Of a stretch of DNA of 64,000 nt, positions 11,601-18,491 are shown one piece after another. The notes beneath the pieces are model-generated. The model saw only the letters and a list, made by a program, of their open reading frames with translations, made no database searches and had not been told where the DNA came from. The DNA lies in assembly GCA_949316235.1 (NCBI GenBank), contig OX438747.1, positions 35,851,601 through 35,915,600 of the forward strand, in the 5' to 3' direction. Origin of the DNA: Oegoconia quadripuncta (lineage: Eukaryota; Arthropoda; Insecta; Lepidoptera; Autostichidae). The stretch's first letter is position 1. Each line of letters begins with the position of its first letter. The position numbers and the translations under genes were made by a program.

Positions 11601-12589
11601 AGCTACCACCATCTTATCTAAATCTGCAGCCAAACAGCAATGTTCGCTGACAGGGTTACCATCCACTACACCAATCGGTCGTCAAAATAAACTCATGCTA
11701 CATACATCTTGATCAGAAATGCATTCGTCCAGCCCTTATGTTATGTCGAACATCATCAGCCCGTAAACATCCCACTGCAGGGATATAGGCCTTCCCTCGT
11801 ATATGAGGGAGTATGGGACATAGTCCACCACGCTGGCCCAATGTGGGTTGGGGAATTTACATGCTTTTAAATTTTTATTTCTCAGGCATGCACGTTGCCC
11901 CACGATGTTTTCCTTCACCGTTTAAGAGCAGTTTGATAAGCGTACATGACTAATTAAATTTTAAAAATCATTGGTACATGACCTGCCTGCTACACAACAA
12001 TGACTGGACCACAAGGGTACACTGCAGGGAAACCAGAGCGGCAATCCCAGCTCGGAGTGTGCGCCTTACTCGACAAGTCATGCGCCTCTCCAAGGCGCAG
12101 CTGTGTCACGGTCATTACAACAAACATCTGTTCAAAATAGATGTCACAGACAGCCCCCTGTGCAGAGCGTGCATGGAGGCCGAAGAAACAGCCGCCCACG
12201 TGCTTTTAGAGTGCGAGGAGGTGGCCACACATCGAGCCACCCATCTTGGAAGACCGGAGTCTCTCCCCGAAGCCTGTGGCAACATCCCAAAGTTGCTCGG
12301 CTTCCTCCAGGAGCTAGCGTGACAGTATTAAGTATTCCCCCGCACGCAAAATAGGCGCATTCAGACGTCGAGTTGCGGAGACCGGCCCGCCAACGAATAC
12401 GAATGACCTGCCTGGGAATCGAACCCAGACTTCCTAAATTGGGAAAGATCCTCTTAATAATTAGATTGTTATTAAATAAAATATTTGTTTGTTCAGGACG
12501 CTACAGACCCCCACGCGGATGCTCTAATGGCGTCCTGCACTGAGGCCCGAACAGCTGTGTCCTCGCCGCCGGTCATCGACCTCTGCTAG
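2461..12589 (+). CDS. Unrecognised host gene, 5 joined exons (461 codons), possibly 5'-incomplete
   Basis: Exons 2461-2616, 4749-4798, 7419-7611, 7909-8802 and 12497-12589 all have consensus-like splice sites and join in one open frame to a TAG at 12587-12589. The four junctions use phases 0, 2, 0 and 0, and each matches its partner, which is strong evidence for a real gene. The product starts with a basic helical segment (EVEALVRGARRAALRRTDVL). It then has an acidic linker, a Pro/Ala run and a hydrophobic segment near 155-215. A Ser/Asn-rich repeat follows at about 230-330, then a charged C-terminus (YVVDLETINRFIEDG) ending VIDLC. I see no signal peptide, membrane span or named domain and assign no function. 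Whether the ATG at 2461 is the true start, or the first exon begins near 2503 behind an upstream exon outside the window, cannot be decided here. Confidence 0.75.
2617..3056 (+). repeat. G-rich minisatellite repeating a 5' splice site (about 16 units)
   Basis: Units of about 27-32 bp with the core GACACGGTCAGTAAGGG and a run of GGGAGGGAGGGGGGG. The first unit is the exon/intron junction itself (CACACG, then GTCAGTAAG). I count 16 GTCAGTA or ATCAGTA cores. The plus-strand G-runs could form G-quadruplexes in DNA or in the intron RNA. Confidence 0.93.
3063..3380. mobile_element. GGCCCG MITE, about 320 bp
   Basis: Ends GGTATTAATAAGCC and TTTATTAATACCGGCC form imperfect terminal inverted repeats. 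The interior carries extra copies of TTAATAAAC next to CTCAAG/CTTGAG blocks. It lies in intron 1 of the unknown gene. Same family at 5463, 18808, 20165, 25612 and 26123. Confidence 0.8.
3601..4159. mobile_element. Non-autonomous TIR element (TAAAAGACATCAGC family), copy 1
   Basis: Left end TAAAAGACATCAGC and right end GCTGTTGTCCTTTA are imperfect inverted repeats. Further in, GGGCCAG and TTGTCAC also pair. The body matches 17317-18764 outside the P-element insertions. No coding. It carries a 33-bp insertion at 3868-3900. The class is not assigned. Confidence 0.8.
3868..3900. mobile_element. 33-bp P-superfamily relic (two 13-bp TIRs, 7-bp loop)
   Basis: CATGGACGTAACA and TGTTACGTCCATG are perfect inverted repeats around ATCAAAC. 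The flanks are an exact 8-bp duplication GGGATAAC at 3860-3867 and 3901-3908. The sister copy at 17317-18764 has a single GGGATAAC at the same place, which is the empty site. The CATG...TAACA start and 8-bp duplication fit the P superfamily. Confidence 0.75.
4440..4706 (-). mobile_element. tRNA-headed SINE (type 1), minus orientation
   Basis: The reverse strand has a tRNA-like head with B box GGTTCGAATCCCG, a body with TGGATGTTTTC-like sequence, TAGATGGCGCTGTG and an A/T tail. The plus strand shows CGGGATTCGAACC at about 4636. Same family at 10086, 22435, 22868, 23011, 28701, 48102 and 57434. Confidence 0.85.
4749..4798 (+). CDS. Unknown gene, small second exon
   Basis: A 50-nt exon: acceptor CCCGTCCACAG, donor GTGAGT. 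Only one frame is open, encoding VQQVYDPLTETIIISD plus two bases of Asn. It enters in phase 0 and leaves with two bases, which fits both neighbours. Confidence 0.72.
4885..5462 (-). mobile_element. LINE ORF2 C-terminal fragment with nonsense mutation
   Basis: The minus strand encodes MALYQAQIRSCMEYCCHLRD, SVERRAMRLIGD and ELHNLIPPSPFHLRTTRRGE, typical of the post-RT region of Jockey-type LINEs. The expected AKAWNSLP reads AKT then stop, because TGG became TAG at about 5002-5004. The frame then continues NSLPASVFAEANLG to near 4885. Related copies: 14870-15290 and 23315-23560. Confidence 0.85.
5463..5740. mobile_element. GGCCCG MITE, left end missing
   Basis: Begins at CAGTCTCAAGTAAACGTG inside the family consensus and ends GGTTTATTAATACGGGCC. 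It contains the hairpin ATTCGCCGCTGAGGCGAAT. Confidence 0.8.
5764..6066 (+). repeat. 30-bp tandem array, 10 copies
   Basis: The unit TGTGACTCGTATAAGCTACG plus ATCTCTCATC repeats ten times with almost no change; the first unit has CTTG for CTCG. It lies in intron 2 of the unknown gene. The 30-bp period is a multiple of three and has few stops, so all frames through it look open; I do not call coding. Confidence 0.95.
6085..6285 (-). mobile_element. LINE C-terminal fragment (AMERVMLGVSLRNR type)
   Basis: The minus strand reads NAMERVMLGVSLRNRMNEMR in one frame before a stop, the same family as the fragment at 32715-33085. Short and broken. Confidence 0.6.
6290..6790 (-). mobile_element. CR1/Jockey-like LINE, 3' end only
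   Basis: Reverse complement of the 3' end of the 1-1278 family, from the AATGCTTTATTTTGTAGGTA tail to the ATGTACTG region. Non-coding relic. Confidence 0.82.
6791..7330 (-). mobile_element. RTE-like LINE RT fragment interrupted by a SINE
   Basis: On the minus strand 7330-7218 encodes INVNGERIINLRFADDIVIM with an intact FADD box. 6995-6791 encodes MLDDLDLKMNMDNTETMMNA and DEYVYLGQTVQLG. A SINE at about 7005-7217 separates the two halves of the same reading. It lies in intron 2 of the unknown gene. Confidence 0.85.
7005..7217 (-). mobile_element. tRNA-headed SINE inside RTE fragment
   Basis: The plus strand runs TTTTTTAATGCACGACGGGT, TGACCTCAATCACACCTGG to CCACGGAGGCGG, with an internal deletion relative to 57781-58090. 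Confidence 0.75.
7419..7611 (+). CDS. Unknown gene, third exon (Pro/Ala-rich)
   Basis: Acceptor ATCTGACTTCCAG, donor GTGAGT. It encodes TTGGVVTGEPWTEIETVVLD, an acidic patch, a PAPAPAP run and LVPLEKLLSSTALK. A second AG at 7425-7426 would shift the frame to an early stop, so 7419 is the start that keeps the gene open. Confidence 0.75.
7735..7869 (-). mobile_element. SINE head fragment
   Basis: Only the tRNA-like head and proximal body. On the minus strand: CCGCCTCCGTGGCTCAATGT, then the B box GGTTCGATCCCC. It sits 40 bp upstream of the fourth exon's acceptor. This is SINE sequence, not a tRNA gene: there is no cloverleaf acceptor stem pairing. Confidence 0.75.
7909..8802 (+). CDS. Unknown gene, large fourth exon with Asn/Ser repeat
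   Basis: Acceptor TTTTTTTACAG, donor GTAAGT; 298 codons in phase 0. The first about 80 residues are Leu/Pro/Thr-rich and could fold (LYVPSLGMALVGDTLLPASA). Next comes a Ser/Asn-rich segment with a 10-residue repeat based on NNNVGSNKYV, then a Lys-rich stretch and a conserved-looking end (DTYVVDLETINRFIEDGEKS, IDWEDKIPMDVISFM). This is the longest non-repeat, non-transposon frame on the plus strand. Confidence 0.8.
8324..8480 (+). repeat. 30-bp minisatellite inside coding exon (about 5 units)
   Basis: Five imperfect units of AACAATGTTGGATCAAACAA plus ATATGTGAAT encode a 10-residue repeat (NNNVGSNKYV). In frame, so copy change would alter protein length only. Confidence 0.88.
8991..9380 (+). 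mobile_element. AAG-tailed retroposon with 10-bp target duplication
   Basis: Starts GGCTTTTTGGCGGGATCTCG and ends CTCAAAAATAAGAAGAAGA. It is flanked by AACCTCACTC at 8981-8990 and 9381-9390. Copies at 21201 (reverse), 58208 and 62881. The interior has a short ATG frame [14 protein letters not shown], and in another frame [20 protein letters not shown], loosely recalling a THAP N-terminus. Confidence 0.8.
9419..9610 (-). mobile_element. R1/Jockey-like LINE C-terminal zinc-knuckle fragment
   Basis: The minus strand encodes SPLCTLCDKPDDVLHFLLEC, a C-x2-C...H...C motif found after RT or RNase H in several LINE clades, then about 35 residues to a stop. 5' parts missing. Confidence 0.75.
9630..10085 (+). 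mobile_element. CR1-like LINE ORF2 C-terminal fragment
   Basis: Encodes RRKPYDERLKILNLTTLEER, RRLRGDLIETFKILTYKYN and FLSNRVIQAWNKLSEEVVSA, then VNSFKNRLD before a SINE joins at 10086. The start is degenerate. A shorter copy of the same family is at 59560-59720. Confidence 0.85.
10086..10340 (+). mobile_element. tRNA-headed SINE (type 1), head-truncated
   Basis: ACCACTATACCAAAAGGTTG, then B box GGTTCGAATCCCG, ATACGGACATGTGTACCC and TAGATGGCGCTGTGTGTATG. It replaces the last codons of the LINE fragment before it. Confidence 0.82.
10345..10500 (-). mobile_element. LINE RNase H-end fragment
   Basis: The minus strand reads MADNLAEAAIVEDSGANAKP and KKRSLEKWEYHFGVQL. The ADNLA motif resembles the end of the RNase H domain in R1-type LINEs. 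Moderate evidence only. Confidence 0.5.
10530..11480 (+). mobile_element. RTE-like LINE C-terminal fragment, split by another LINE
   Basis: 10553-10650 encodes HAVEMRTLRWMRGVIHED, and 11338-11475 continues with KLRNASIRGSLK and a broken WFGH-like segment. These are adjacent parts of the RTE C-terminus, so the sequence between them (10651-11337) inserted later. Confidence 0.65.
10651..11337 (+). mobile_element. LINE 3' end with C-terminal coding
   Basis: Encodes APKVYNKLPKCIRDYNYTKL to a stop near 10815, then about 500 bp of AT-rich 3' UTR ending AATTAAATGAATATGAATAT. Inserted in the RTE fragment. Confidence 0.65.
11487..11650 (+). mobile_element. tRNA-headed SINE, truncated
   Basis: CTCAATGTAAACAACATTGG, then B box GGTTCGATCCCC, then the shared body GTCCGCCTGGCTAGC. 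Same family as 57781-58090, opposite strand. Confidence 0.78.
11745..12450 (-). mobile_element. Second SINE family (GCAGGGATATAGG), split by LINE insertion
   Basis: The left part (11745-11989) has CATCCCACTGCAGGGATATA and CGATGTTTTCCTTCACCG. The right part (12403-12450) continues ATGACCTGCCTGGGAATCGA to a B-box-like sequence. The halves meet across the insertion at 11990-12402. Related pieces: 33945-34060, 34385-34455 and 42250-42300. Confidence 0.72.
11990..12402 (+). mobile_element. R1-like LINE 3' end with 12-bp target duplication
   Basis: Encodes RLTRQVMRLSKAQLCHGHYN, the knuckle SPLCRACMEAEETAAHVLLE and LLGFLQELA, then stop. The flanks ATGACCTGCCTG at 11978-11989 and 12403-12414 are identical. 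The 3' end has no poly(A); it stops at AACGAATACGA. Confidence 0.85.
12497..12589 (+). CDS. Unknown gene, terminal coding exon
   Basis: Acceptor TTTGTTTGTTCAG, then 30 codons (DATDPHADALMASCTEARTA to VIDLC) and TAG, in the phase left by exon 4. The join ISFM to DATD is therefore in frame. No AATAAA is seen in the next 165 bp; the nearest is at about 13084, inside the MITE at 12756-13175. Confidence 0.7.
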   Translation, partial: DATDPHADALMASCTEARTAVSSPPVIDLC

Positions 12590-12755
12590 CGCTATTGTTC
12601 CTCACTCTTACGAACCGCTAAGTAATTTGATGTATTAAGATCAGTAACTAGACTTAAGAAATAGACAACTTATATGCTTGACCGTTGCCAACTTCGAGTA
12701 CAAGCGTGTCCTAGCTATTGCACTGTCAAAGATCGTCTATCGAGCGTAATATATT

Positions 12756-13175
12756 AGGTCCTCACCTATGAAATTGTCGTTTTGTATGAAGAATTTCATT
12801 AAGACTGTTTTCTACATACAACCATTTTGGATTTTTTTTTTTTGGGAACGGCAAATCCAAATTTAGCTAAACTTTGTGTGTATTATCGGATAACATTAAG
12901 TTAAGTATAGGCAGCGTTAATTTTTAAAAGTAACCGCTTTATAAAAGTTTCAGCGAATCTAAGAAATGATTATGGGTAGCGCATGAAAAGAGAAGTCTGT
13001 TCAATTTTTTTTATTATGTGATTTAGCCCTGAAATTAAAAAATATTTCATGTGAAACCTTGAAATAATATTCCATTTTCCAAATAAAAAACAAATTTGGA
13101 TATAGCTTTGAAAATCGCAGGAATTGGTACATATGATTAAAGAAGAAAAAAAACTCCAATATCATAGGTAAAGAC
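12756..13175. mobile_element. CCTATGAAATT MITE, about 420 bp
   Basis: TAGGTCCTCACCTATGAAATT at the left pairs imperfectly with the reverse of the right end (CATAGGTAAAGACCCAAT). Nearly identical copies at 24433-24850 and, inverted, 29198-29598. It starts about 165 bp after the stop of the unknown gene and carries an AATAAA at about 13084. Confidence 0.82.
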
Positions 13176-13223
13176 CCAATATTAGTGATGGGCCGAATAT
13201 TCGCTTTATATTCGGTATATTTT

Positions 13224-13456
13224 ACAGTTGAGAACCGAAGAGGAAAGATGATGGGTCACTTGTTACGACACGATATTTTTTTGAAGAACATAATTGAGGG
13301 AAAGATTGAAGGAAAGAGAGGAAGGTGAAGACCTAGGCGTAATTACTTTGACCAAATGAAAGAAAAGGTGAATGTCGTGTCGTACCAAGAGGTTAAAACG
13401 AGGGCGGAAAGTAGAGAGACATGGTCGTTACTCCACCGACAAGAGCATAGCTCTTA
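13224..13456 (+). mobile_element. LINE C-terminal fragment (IEGKRGRxRPR)
   Basis: Encodes GKMMGHLLRHDIFLKNIIEG, KIEGKRGR, an in-frame stop, RPRRNYFDQMKEKVNVVSYQ and the end LLHRQEHSS. This is the usual extreme C-terminus of LINEs that end in the GHxxR...GKRGRGRP motif. Confidence 0.75.
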
Positions 13457-13597
13457 AATTGGAGATTCGGTATATTCGGCAGGTTTACCGAATGTTCGGC
13501 AAAGTGGTATTCGAACTATTGAGCCATGTATGAGTTGTGTGTTAAATGTGTTATTTTTATGAGGTGCAGTGGACCTACGTATGGTATACCGAATTAC

Positions 13598-13748
13598 ACT
13601 ACCCCGAAACACGTTTGACCGAAGAATTCGAATTCCGATTACATTGCGGAGTTTGTTCATCATTAAAATTTTTAATGATGACCAAACTCCGCAATATACT
13701 CTGAATTCGATCAACCGTTCTTCGTTCAAACGTGTTTCGGGGTAGTAG
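13598..13748. repeat. Long imperfect palindrome (about 70-bp arms)
   Basis: The left arm from CTACCCCGAAACACGTTTG to CATCATTAAAA is mirrored by TTTTAATGATGACC to CAAACGTGTTTCGGGGTAG, centred near 13670. It resembles a hairpin MITE. Confidence 0.8.
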
Positions 13749-13919
13749 GATTCGGTATACTAAAGCAACTCCGGTACTGTGAGGCTTTATGTTTTTGTTG
13801 GCACTGTAGCTGTATTTTCAATAACAGCAGATAAAAAATAGGGTTACTAATTAAAAACAAAGTATATGTAGCTGTTTTGAGATTAAGCTACAGTGAAATC
13901 TTTATTAATAAAACAATAT

Positions 13920-14330
13920 GTTAATATAATCAAATCAAAATATTTAAATTCATAGATAAAATTATCACTTGAAATCGTCACTATTAATATTACATTTAAA
14001 TTTACGGCTCATTCACAAAGCTGACTCCCCTGACTCTAGGGTTGCTCGTTTAAACAGATTATGGGTTACAATTTGTGATTTGAACGTCCGTGCTTGCTTA
14101 TCATTCAAATAGTCAGTGATTTTATAATAGGCTTTTGTTAATAATTCCTGTTTTTTTTTATAATTTATTTAAAGGCAAATTTTGAATGACTACTGGAACC
14201 TTATTATAAAAGCGTATACATTGCCCTTTGAACGACTTACTAATAGGTCTTTATTTTGAGAAATTAAAGAAGTTTTTTTTTTGTCTTAATCAAGAGTTGC
14301 ATGATTAAATTAGAACAAAAAAATTTATCA
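13920..14330 (-). mobile_element. LINE 3' end, minus
   Basis: AATCAAATCAAAATATTTAA, ATTATCACTTGAAATCGTCA and GCTCATTCACAAAGCTGA match the families at 3531-4395 and 58880-59150. It supplies the uninterrupted version of the site hit at 3601. Confidence 0.75.
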
Positions 14331-14462
14331 TATTTCTTGTTTCTACTTGTATTGTTTACGTAAAGGAATCAACGATGCCGAATATTCGGTTCGGTAAAAA
14401 ATTTACCGAACATGCGTATTCGGTAAAACTCATGTTCGGCCCATCTCTATTTATATATGTAT

Positions 14463-15815
14463 ACAGGGTGAAATTTTATTTGTGTAATTCTTATTTACTG
14501 GTGATTCCTCTCATGATTACGAACAACTTTCCCAAAGAAGCATAGTCGAATTCAGCCGAAAATTGTTGAACTTCCATACTAAAGGTGATTTTTCAGAATG
14601 GTTTACTTTGTATGGGTATTTTTTTTTATCGAATTCAGCTATGGTTCCTAGTTGAAAGTTGATCGTAATCAGGAGTGACGTCACCAGTAAATATGCATTA
14701 CACGAATTAAAGAACCCCGTACCAAAAGTATGGAAAATGTGGTTTCAGTTAAATATTCTGAGATTTTGATGTAATAATAGATTTTAACGTCCTGAACAAA
14801 AGTCTCTATGGGGGCTACCACTGTTGCCGAGTCCCTTTCAGAGTTACGACTGATTTTGTAGCAGACCAGGCTCAGGTCCGCTCGTGCATGTCTGCTGTCA
14901 CCTCCGGGATGGTTCAGCCAAGTACCAACTAGCTGCACTCGATTCTGTGGAACGACGTGCCATGAGACTTATAGGTGATAGATACATTTCGGGGAGTGTG
15001 CGTTGGAATTACATAATCTTATTCCACCGTCACCCTTCCACCTTCGGACCACTAGGCGTGGGGAGGGATTCCACCCGTATATAGTTAATATACCGAACAT
15101 TCGCACTAAGAAGTTCGATTCTTCATTCATCATCCGAACAGCCAAGGCATGGAACTCCCTTCCGGCGTCAGTCTTTCCTGAATCCTACAACCTTGGGATC
15201 TTCAAGAGCAGAGTGAATAGACATTTACTGGGATCGCGTGCTTCATCTCCGACCACATCGTCACATTCCATCAGGTGAGATTGGGGTCAAACTCGAATCC
15301 AGTCAATCGTAAAAAAAAAAGATAACAAATCATTAATTAGATGCAATTACCAAATATTTATTTAAACAATTGACATTACATTGAACCTCTATATTTGCGA
15401 TAAGCTGGCCATTTATTCGTTATTAATAGTTTGTTTTGTCTGGTACAGTCTACTGTAAAAATATGGGTGCATTAAATTGCACAAAAATATGTTCCAATGA
15501 TCCGTGTGTCGTTGTAATAAGAACTTCGTAAAATATTTATGAAACGATTTATTTTGCACTTGAAAAAGACGCTGGAGGTGTCATGTTACTGACATTACCG
15601 TCACTGTGACAAGGTGCGAATTGGTACTAGAGTCGATTTCCTTGAGGATACAAAATCAGTCGTAACTCTGAAAGGGACTCGGCAACAGTGGTAGCCCCCA
15701 TAGAGACTTTTGTTTAGGACGTTAAAATCTATTATTATATCAAAATCTCAGAATATTTAACTGAAACCACTTTTTCCATACTTTTGGTACGGGGTTCTTT
15801 CACCCTGTATACGCT
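14463..15815. mobile_element. Long-TIR element carrying a LINE fragment
   Basis: 14712-14858 is repeated in inverted form at 15648-15795 (AGTCTCTATGGGGGCTACCA, CAGAGTTACGACTGATTTTG). The outer ends read ACAGGGTGAAA and TTTCACCCTGTAT. Between the arms sits a Jockey-like C-terminal LINE piece (14870-15290) and about 350 bp of unassigned sequence. Confidence 0.78.
14870..15290 (+). mobile_element. LINE ORF2 C-terminal fragment with internal deletion
   Basis: CCHLRDGSAKYQLAALDSVE, RRAMRLIGD, then a jump and frame change to ELHNLIPPSPFHLRTTRRGE, RTAKAWNSLPASVF and a stop. About 35 codons present in the copy at 4885-5462 are missing. Confidence 0.82.
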
Positions 15816-16028
15816 TCAGACAAGTAGTTTTAGATAAGATATATATACGAGTAGTTATTAAATAAAATATCAGCTAATATTGTGAAATATCTTTCATAGC
15901 AAGTCTAAGTCTTCGTTCATTGATTTAAATCACAGACGTATAAATATTAGTGGACCGTATTTTTTTTTTTTTTTTAATTAGAATGGGATCGCTCTTGACC
16001 TTAATCTGGACTAATGTCGAGATAAGGT

Positions 16029-16215
16029 CTACGATGGAACGAGCTTTCCCAGAAGATGCCTATTTAACCTGACTTTAAAGAGCTGCGGGTTATATGCGAT
16101 TGGAAACACAGACGGAGGCAATGCGTTCCACTCCTCAGCCGTGCGCATGAGAAACGAAGACCTAAAACGCTTGGTCCTTATAAATGGCACGTCAACTAAG
16201 TGTGGGTGATATCTA
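16029..16215 (-). mobile_element. LINE ORF2 extreme C-terminus
   Basis: The minus strand encodes HPHLVDVPFIRTKRFRSSFL, MRTAEEWNALPPSVFP and VRLNRHLLGKLVPS, then stop at 16031-16029. Intact frame over about 60 codons, 5'-truncated. Confidence 0.8.
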
Positions 16216-16244
16216 AGGACTATGGCCTGTATTAATAAATAATT

Positions 16245-16368
16245 CTCATATAAATTTATTTAAAGGCAAATTTTGAATGTCTACTGGAACCTTGTTATAA
16301 AAGCGTATACATTGCCCTTTGAAGGATTTACTAAACAAAAAATTAATCGTATTTCTTGTAAAGATGCC
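16245..16368 (-). mobile_element. Short LINE 3' piece
   Basis: The minus strand gives GQCIRFYNKVPVDIQ-like coding (plus-strand ATACATTGCCCTTTGAA), matching 14165-14330. Flanked by a broken GGCCTGTATTAATAAA end. Confidence 0.6.
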
Positions 16369-16380
16369 GAATATTCGATA

Positions 16381-16790
16381 TATTAGACGACCGATTGGTG
16401 TGGTGGATAGTGACCCTATCAGCCAAACCAACGGTTGCGGGTTCGAATCACGCGAGGGGTAAATGTTTGTGTGATGAATACGAACATTTATTCCCGAGTC
16501 CTTTTTTTATATATGAGAGGGCGGCAAACGAGCATGCGGGTCACCTGATGGAAAGCAATCACCGCCGCCCATGGACACCCGCAACACCAAAAGGGTCACA
16601 GATGCGTTGCCGGCCTTTGAGGAAGGTGTAGGCTCGTTTCTTGAAGGTTCCAATGTCGTACTTAGTCTTGGATGTTTATATAAATATTTATGTGTGTTTA
16701 TCCGTTATCTAGTATCCATAGCACAAGCTTTGCTTAGTTTGGGACTAGATGATTGGTGTAAGTGTCCGAAATATTATTATTGTTATAAAA
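16381..16790 (+). mobile_element. tRNA-headed SINE (type 2) split by a LINE 3' end
   Basis: GACGACCGATTGGTGTGGTGG, B box GGTTCGAATCACG, ATTTATTCCCGAGTC, then an insertion at about 16500-16668. The SINE resumes at TGGATGTTTATATAAA. The uninterrupted copy is at 45222-45470. The insertion is a minus-strand LINE 3' end (WNGLP... family of 16950-17235) beginning with its A/T tail. Confidence 0.78.
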
Positions 16791-16949
16791 AGGGTCAGCT
16801 TTATGTAACTTTATAGCGGCATATTTTTCTATGCTCAAGCGCAGATCTACGCTTTCAAGTGGTAAGAAGTTTTGGTTGGTATTCAGTTCGGTCCACATTT
16901 ATCTTATATTTACTTATCAAGTAATCAATGTGGCTGTTGTGAACATTAA

Positions 16950-17235
16950 ATTAAATTTCCATCCACATCACCTGGATGAGTGGAAGTCTACCACTGTACG
17001 TTTCTCAAGAAACTTCCTACCACGTACGACCACCCTGTGGAACGGACTTCCGGCAGCGGTATTCCCGAACGAGTACGACATTGGAACCTTCAAGAAACGA
17101 GCCTACACCTTCCTCAAAGGCCGGCAACGCATCTGTGACCCTTTTGGTGTTGCGGGTGTCCATGGGCGGCGGTGATTGCTTTCCATCAGGTGACCCGCAT
17201 GCTCGTTTGCCGCTCTCATATAAAAAAAAAACAAA
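16950..17235 (+). mobile_element. LINE 3' end with poly(A)
   Basis: Encodes [40 protein letters not shown] and [20 protein letters not shown], then RR-stop, a short 3' UTR and TATAAAAAAAAAAC. Related copies at 16500-16668 (minus) and 19785-19925. Confidence 0.82.
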
Positions 17236-17612
17236 TAAGGTCTAACAAAATTAACCCGACAAACTTTGGCAATTAATATACCTATATTGTTTAAAACTCA
17301 AACATCCTTTCTGCTATAAAAGACATCAGCATTTTTGGGCCAGGGTTTTGTCACCTAATAAAAGGTACACCTAAAAAAAGCCGGTACTAAAGACTATCAA
17401 CTTAGCTATTCAAAATAATTTTTGGAACCTTAGTATAGTTATAAGAAATATTTGAAAATATCGCTCTCAGAAAACATTTTGGCTCACAAACTACCTATAC
17501 AAAAACTAAATTCTTTCCAAAAAAAAAAAAAATAGACAAGTGACAACTGACATTTTTGACTGTGAGGTTATAATTTAAGTAGGGATAACAGCAACAGCGA
17601 GCGAGCGACGGA

Positions 17613-18491
17613 CATGGACTTATTATTTAAACAGGACTGATAACTATCAAAAGAATCATTTAGGAAAATGATCACTATGTCAACGCAATAAGGTATTAAA
17701 TTGGATGCACCATACACAAAGGCAAATCCGAGCCGAGAGAGATAGAAATAACGGAGGCCGTGTGTCTCGTTCTTACATCTTGCCAGCAAACAAAATGATT
17801 ATGATCAACAGTTTTGGCTACTCAAAAATTCCATTGAAACACTTATATTTTTATGTTATTTAAACAATTATAAATAAACAAATAACATTCGCATTAATTT
17901 CTTGTCATATATTCTTAAATCAAACAGAAAACATACATTTTTATTTCGATTTTGTTATTTTTATGGTAACCCTGAAAAGCATGTCATGTCATGGCGGTTC
18001 GGTGTGATTTTGAATTTTCTTTGCATTAAAAGTTTTTTAAAGTATTTGTTATATTATAACAAGTAAAAGGAGTAAAATGGTGAAAAAGTGTTGCGTTTAT
18101 ACTTGCCCAAGTGAATCCTATGGTGGTTACAACATATCTTTCCACAGGTAAGCTAAAAATAATATTTTTGTAAATCAAAGAAGTAGGATGCCCATGAATT
18201 CTTGAAATGAGTCGAAATATGTGAAATATGTGTGATTGATTAGGGTCCTGACTGTTGTACTATTATTGCAGTTTCCCAAAAAATGAAGAAATGCGAAATA
18301 AATGGCTCACGCCGGCTAATGTCAAAACGCCAAAGTTTTTTGACAAATATTTTATTACAACATTTGTCCCAAGTAACAAATATATTGTGGTCACCCTATT
18401 AGACAGAGACAAACGGCCTCTACGTTACACATCCTGCTCGGCTCGTTTTTCAGCGGCGAGTACTCAGTCCTGTTTAAATAATAAGTCCATG
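17613..18491 (+). mobile_element. Internally deleted P-superfamily DNA transposon (879 bp)
   Basis: The perfect 28-bp terminal inverted repeats begin CATGGACTTATTATTTAAAC and end with its reverse complement (…AATAATAAGTCCATG). An exact 8-bp target duplication GCGACGGA occurs at 17605-17612 and 18492-18499. Copy 1 has GCGACGGA only once at that place (empty site). The interior carries a two-exon THAP-domain start. CATG ends, 8-bp duplication and a THAP domain together define the P superfamily. The element is far shorter than full P elements, and most transposase sequence is gone. Confidence 0.9.

Larger units (their letters stand above)
13187..14447. mobile_element. Composite element with GATGGGCCGAA ends
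   Basis: The left end GTGATGGGCCGAATATTCG and the right end (reversed AGATGGGCCGAACATGAG) are similar, and both edges are rich in ATTCGGTA motifs. Inside lie a LINE fragment (13224-13456), a long palindrome (13598-13748) and a LINE 3' end (13920-14330). Class unassigned; hAT-like by its ends only. Confidence 0.5.
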
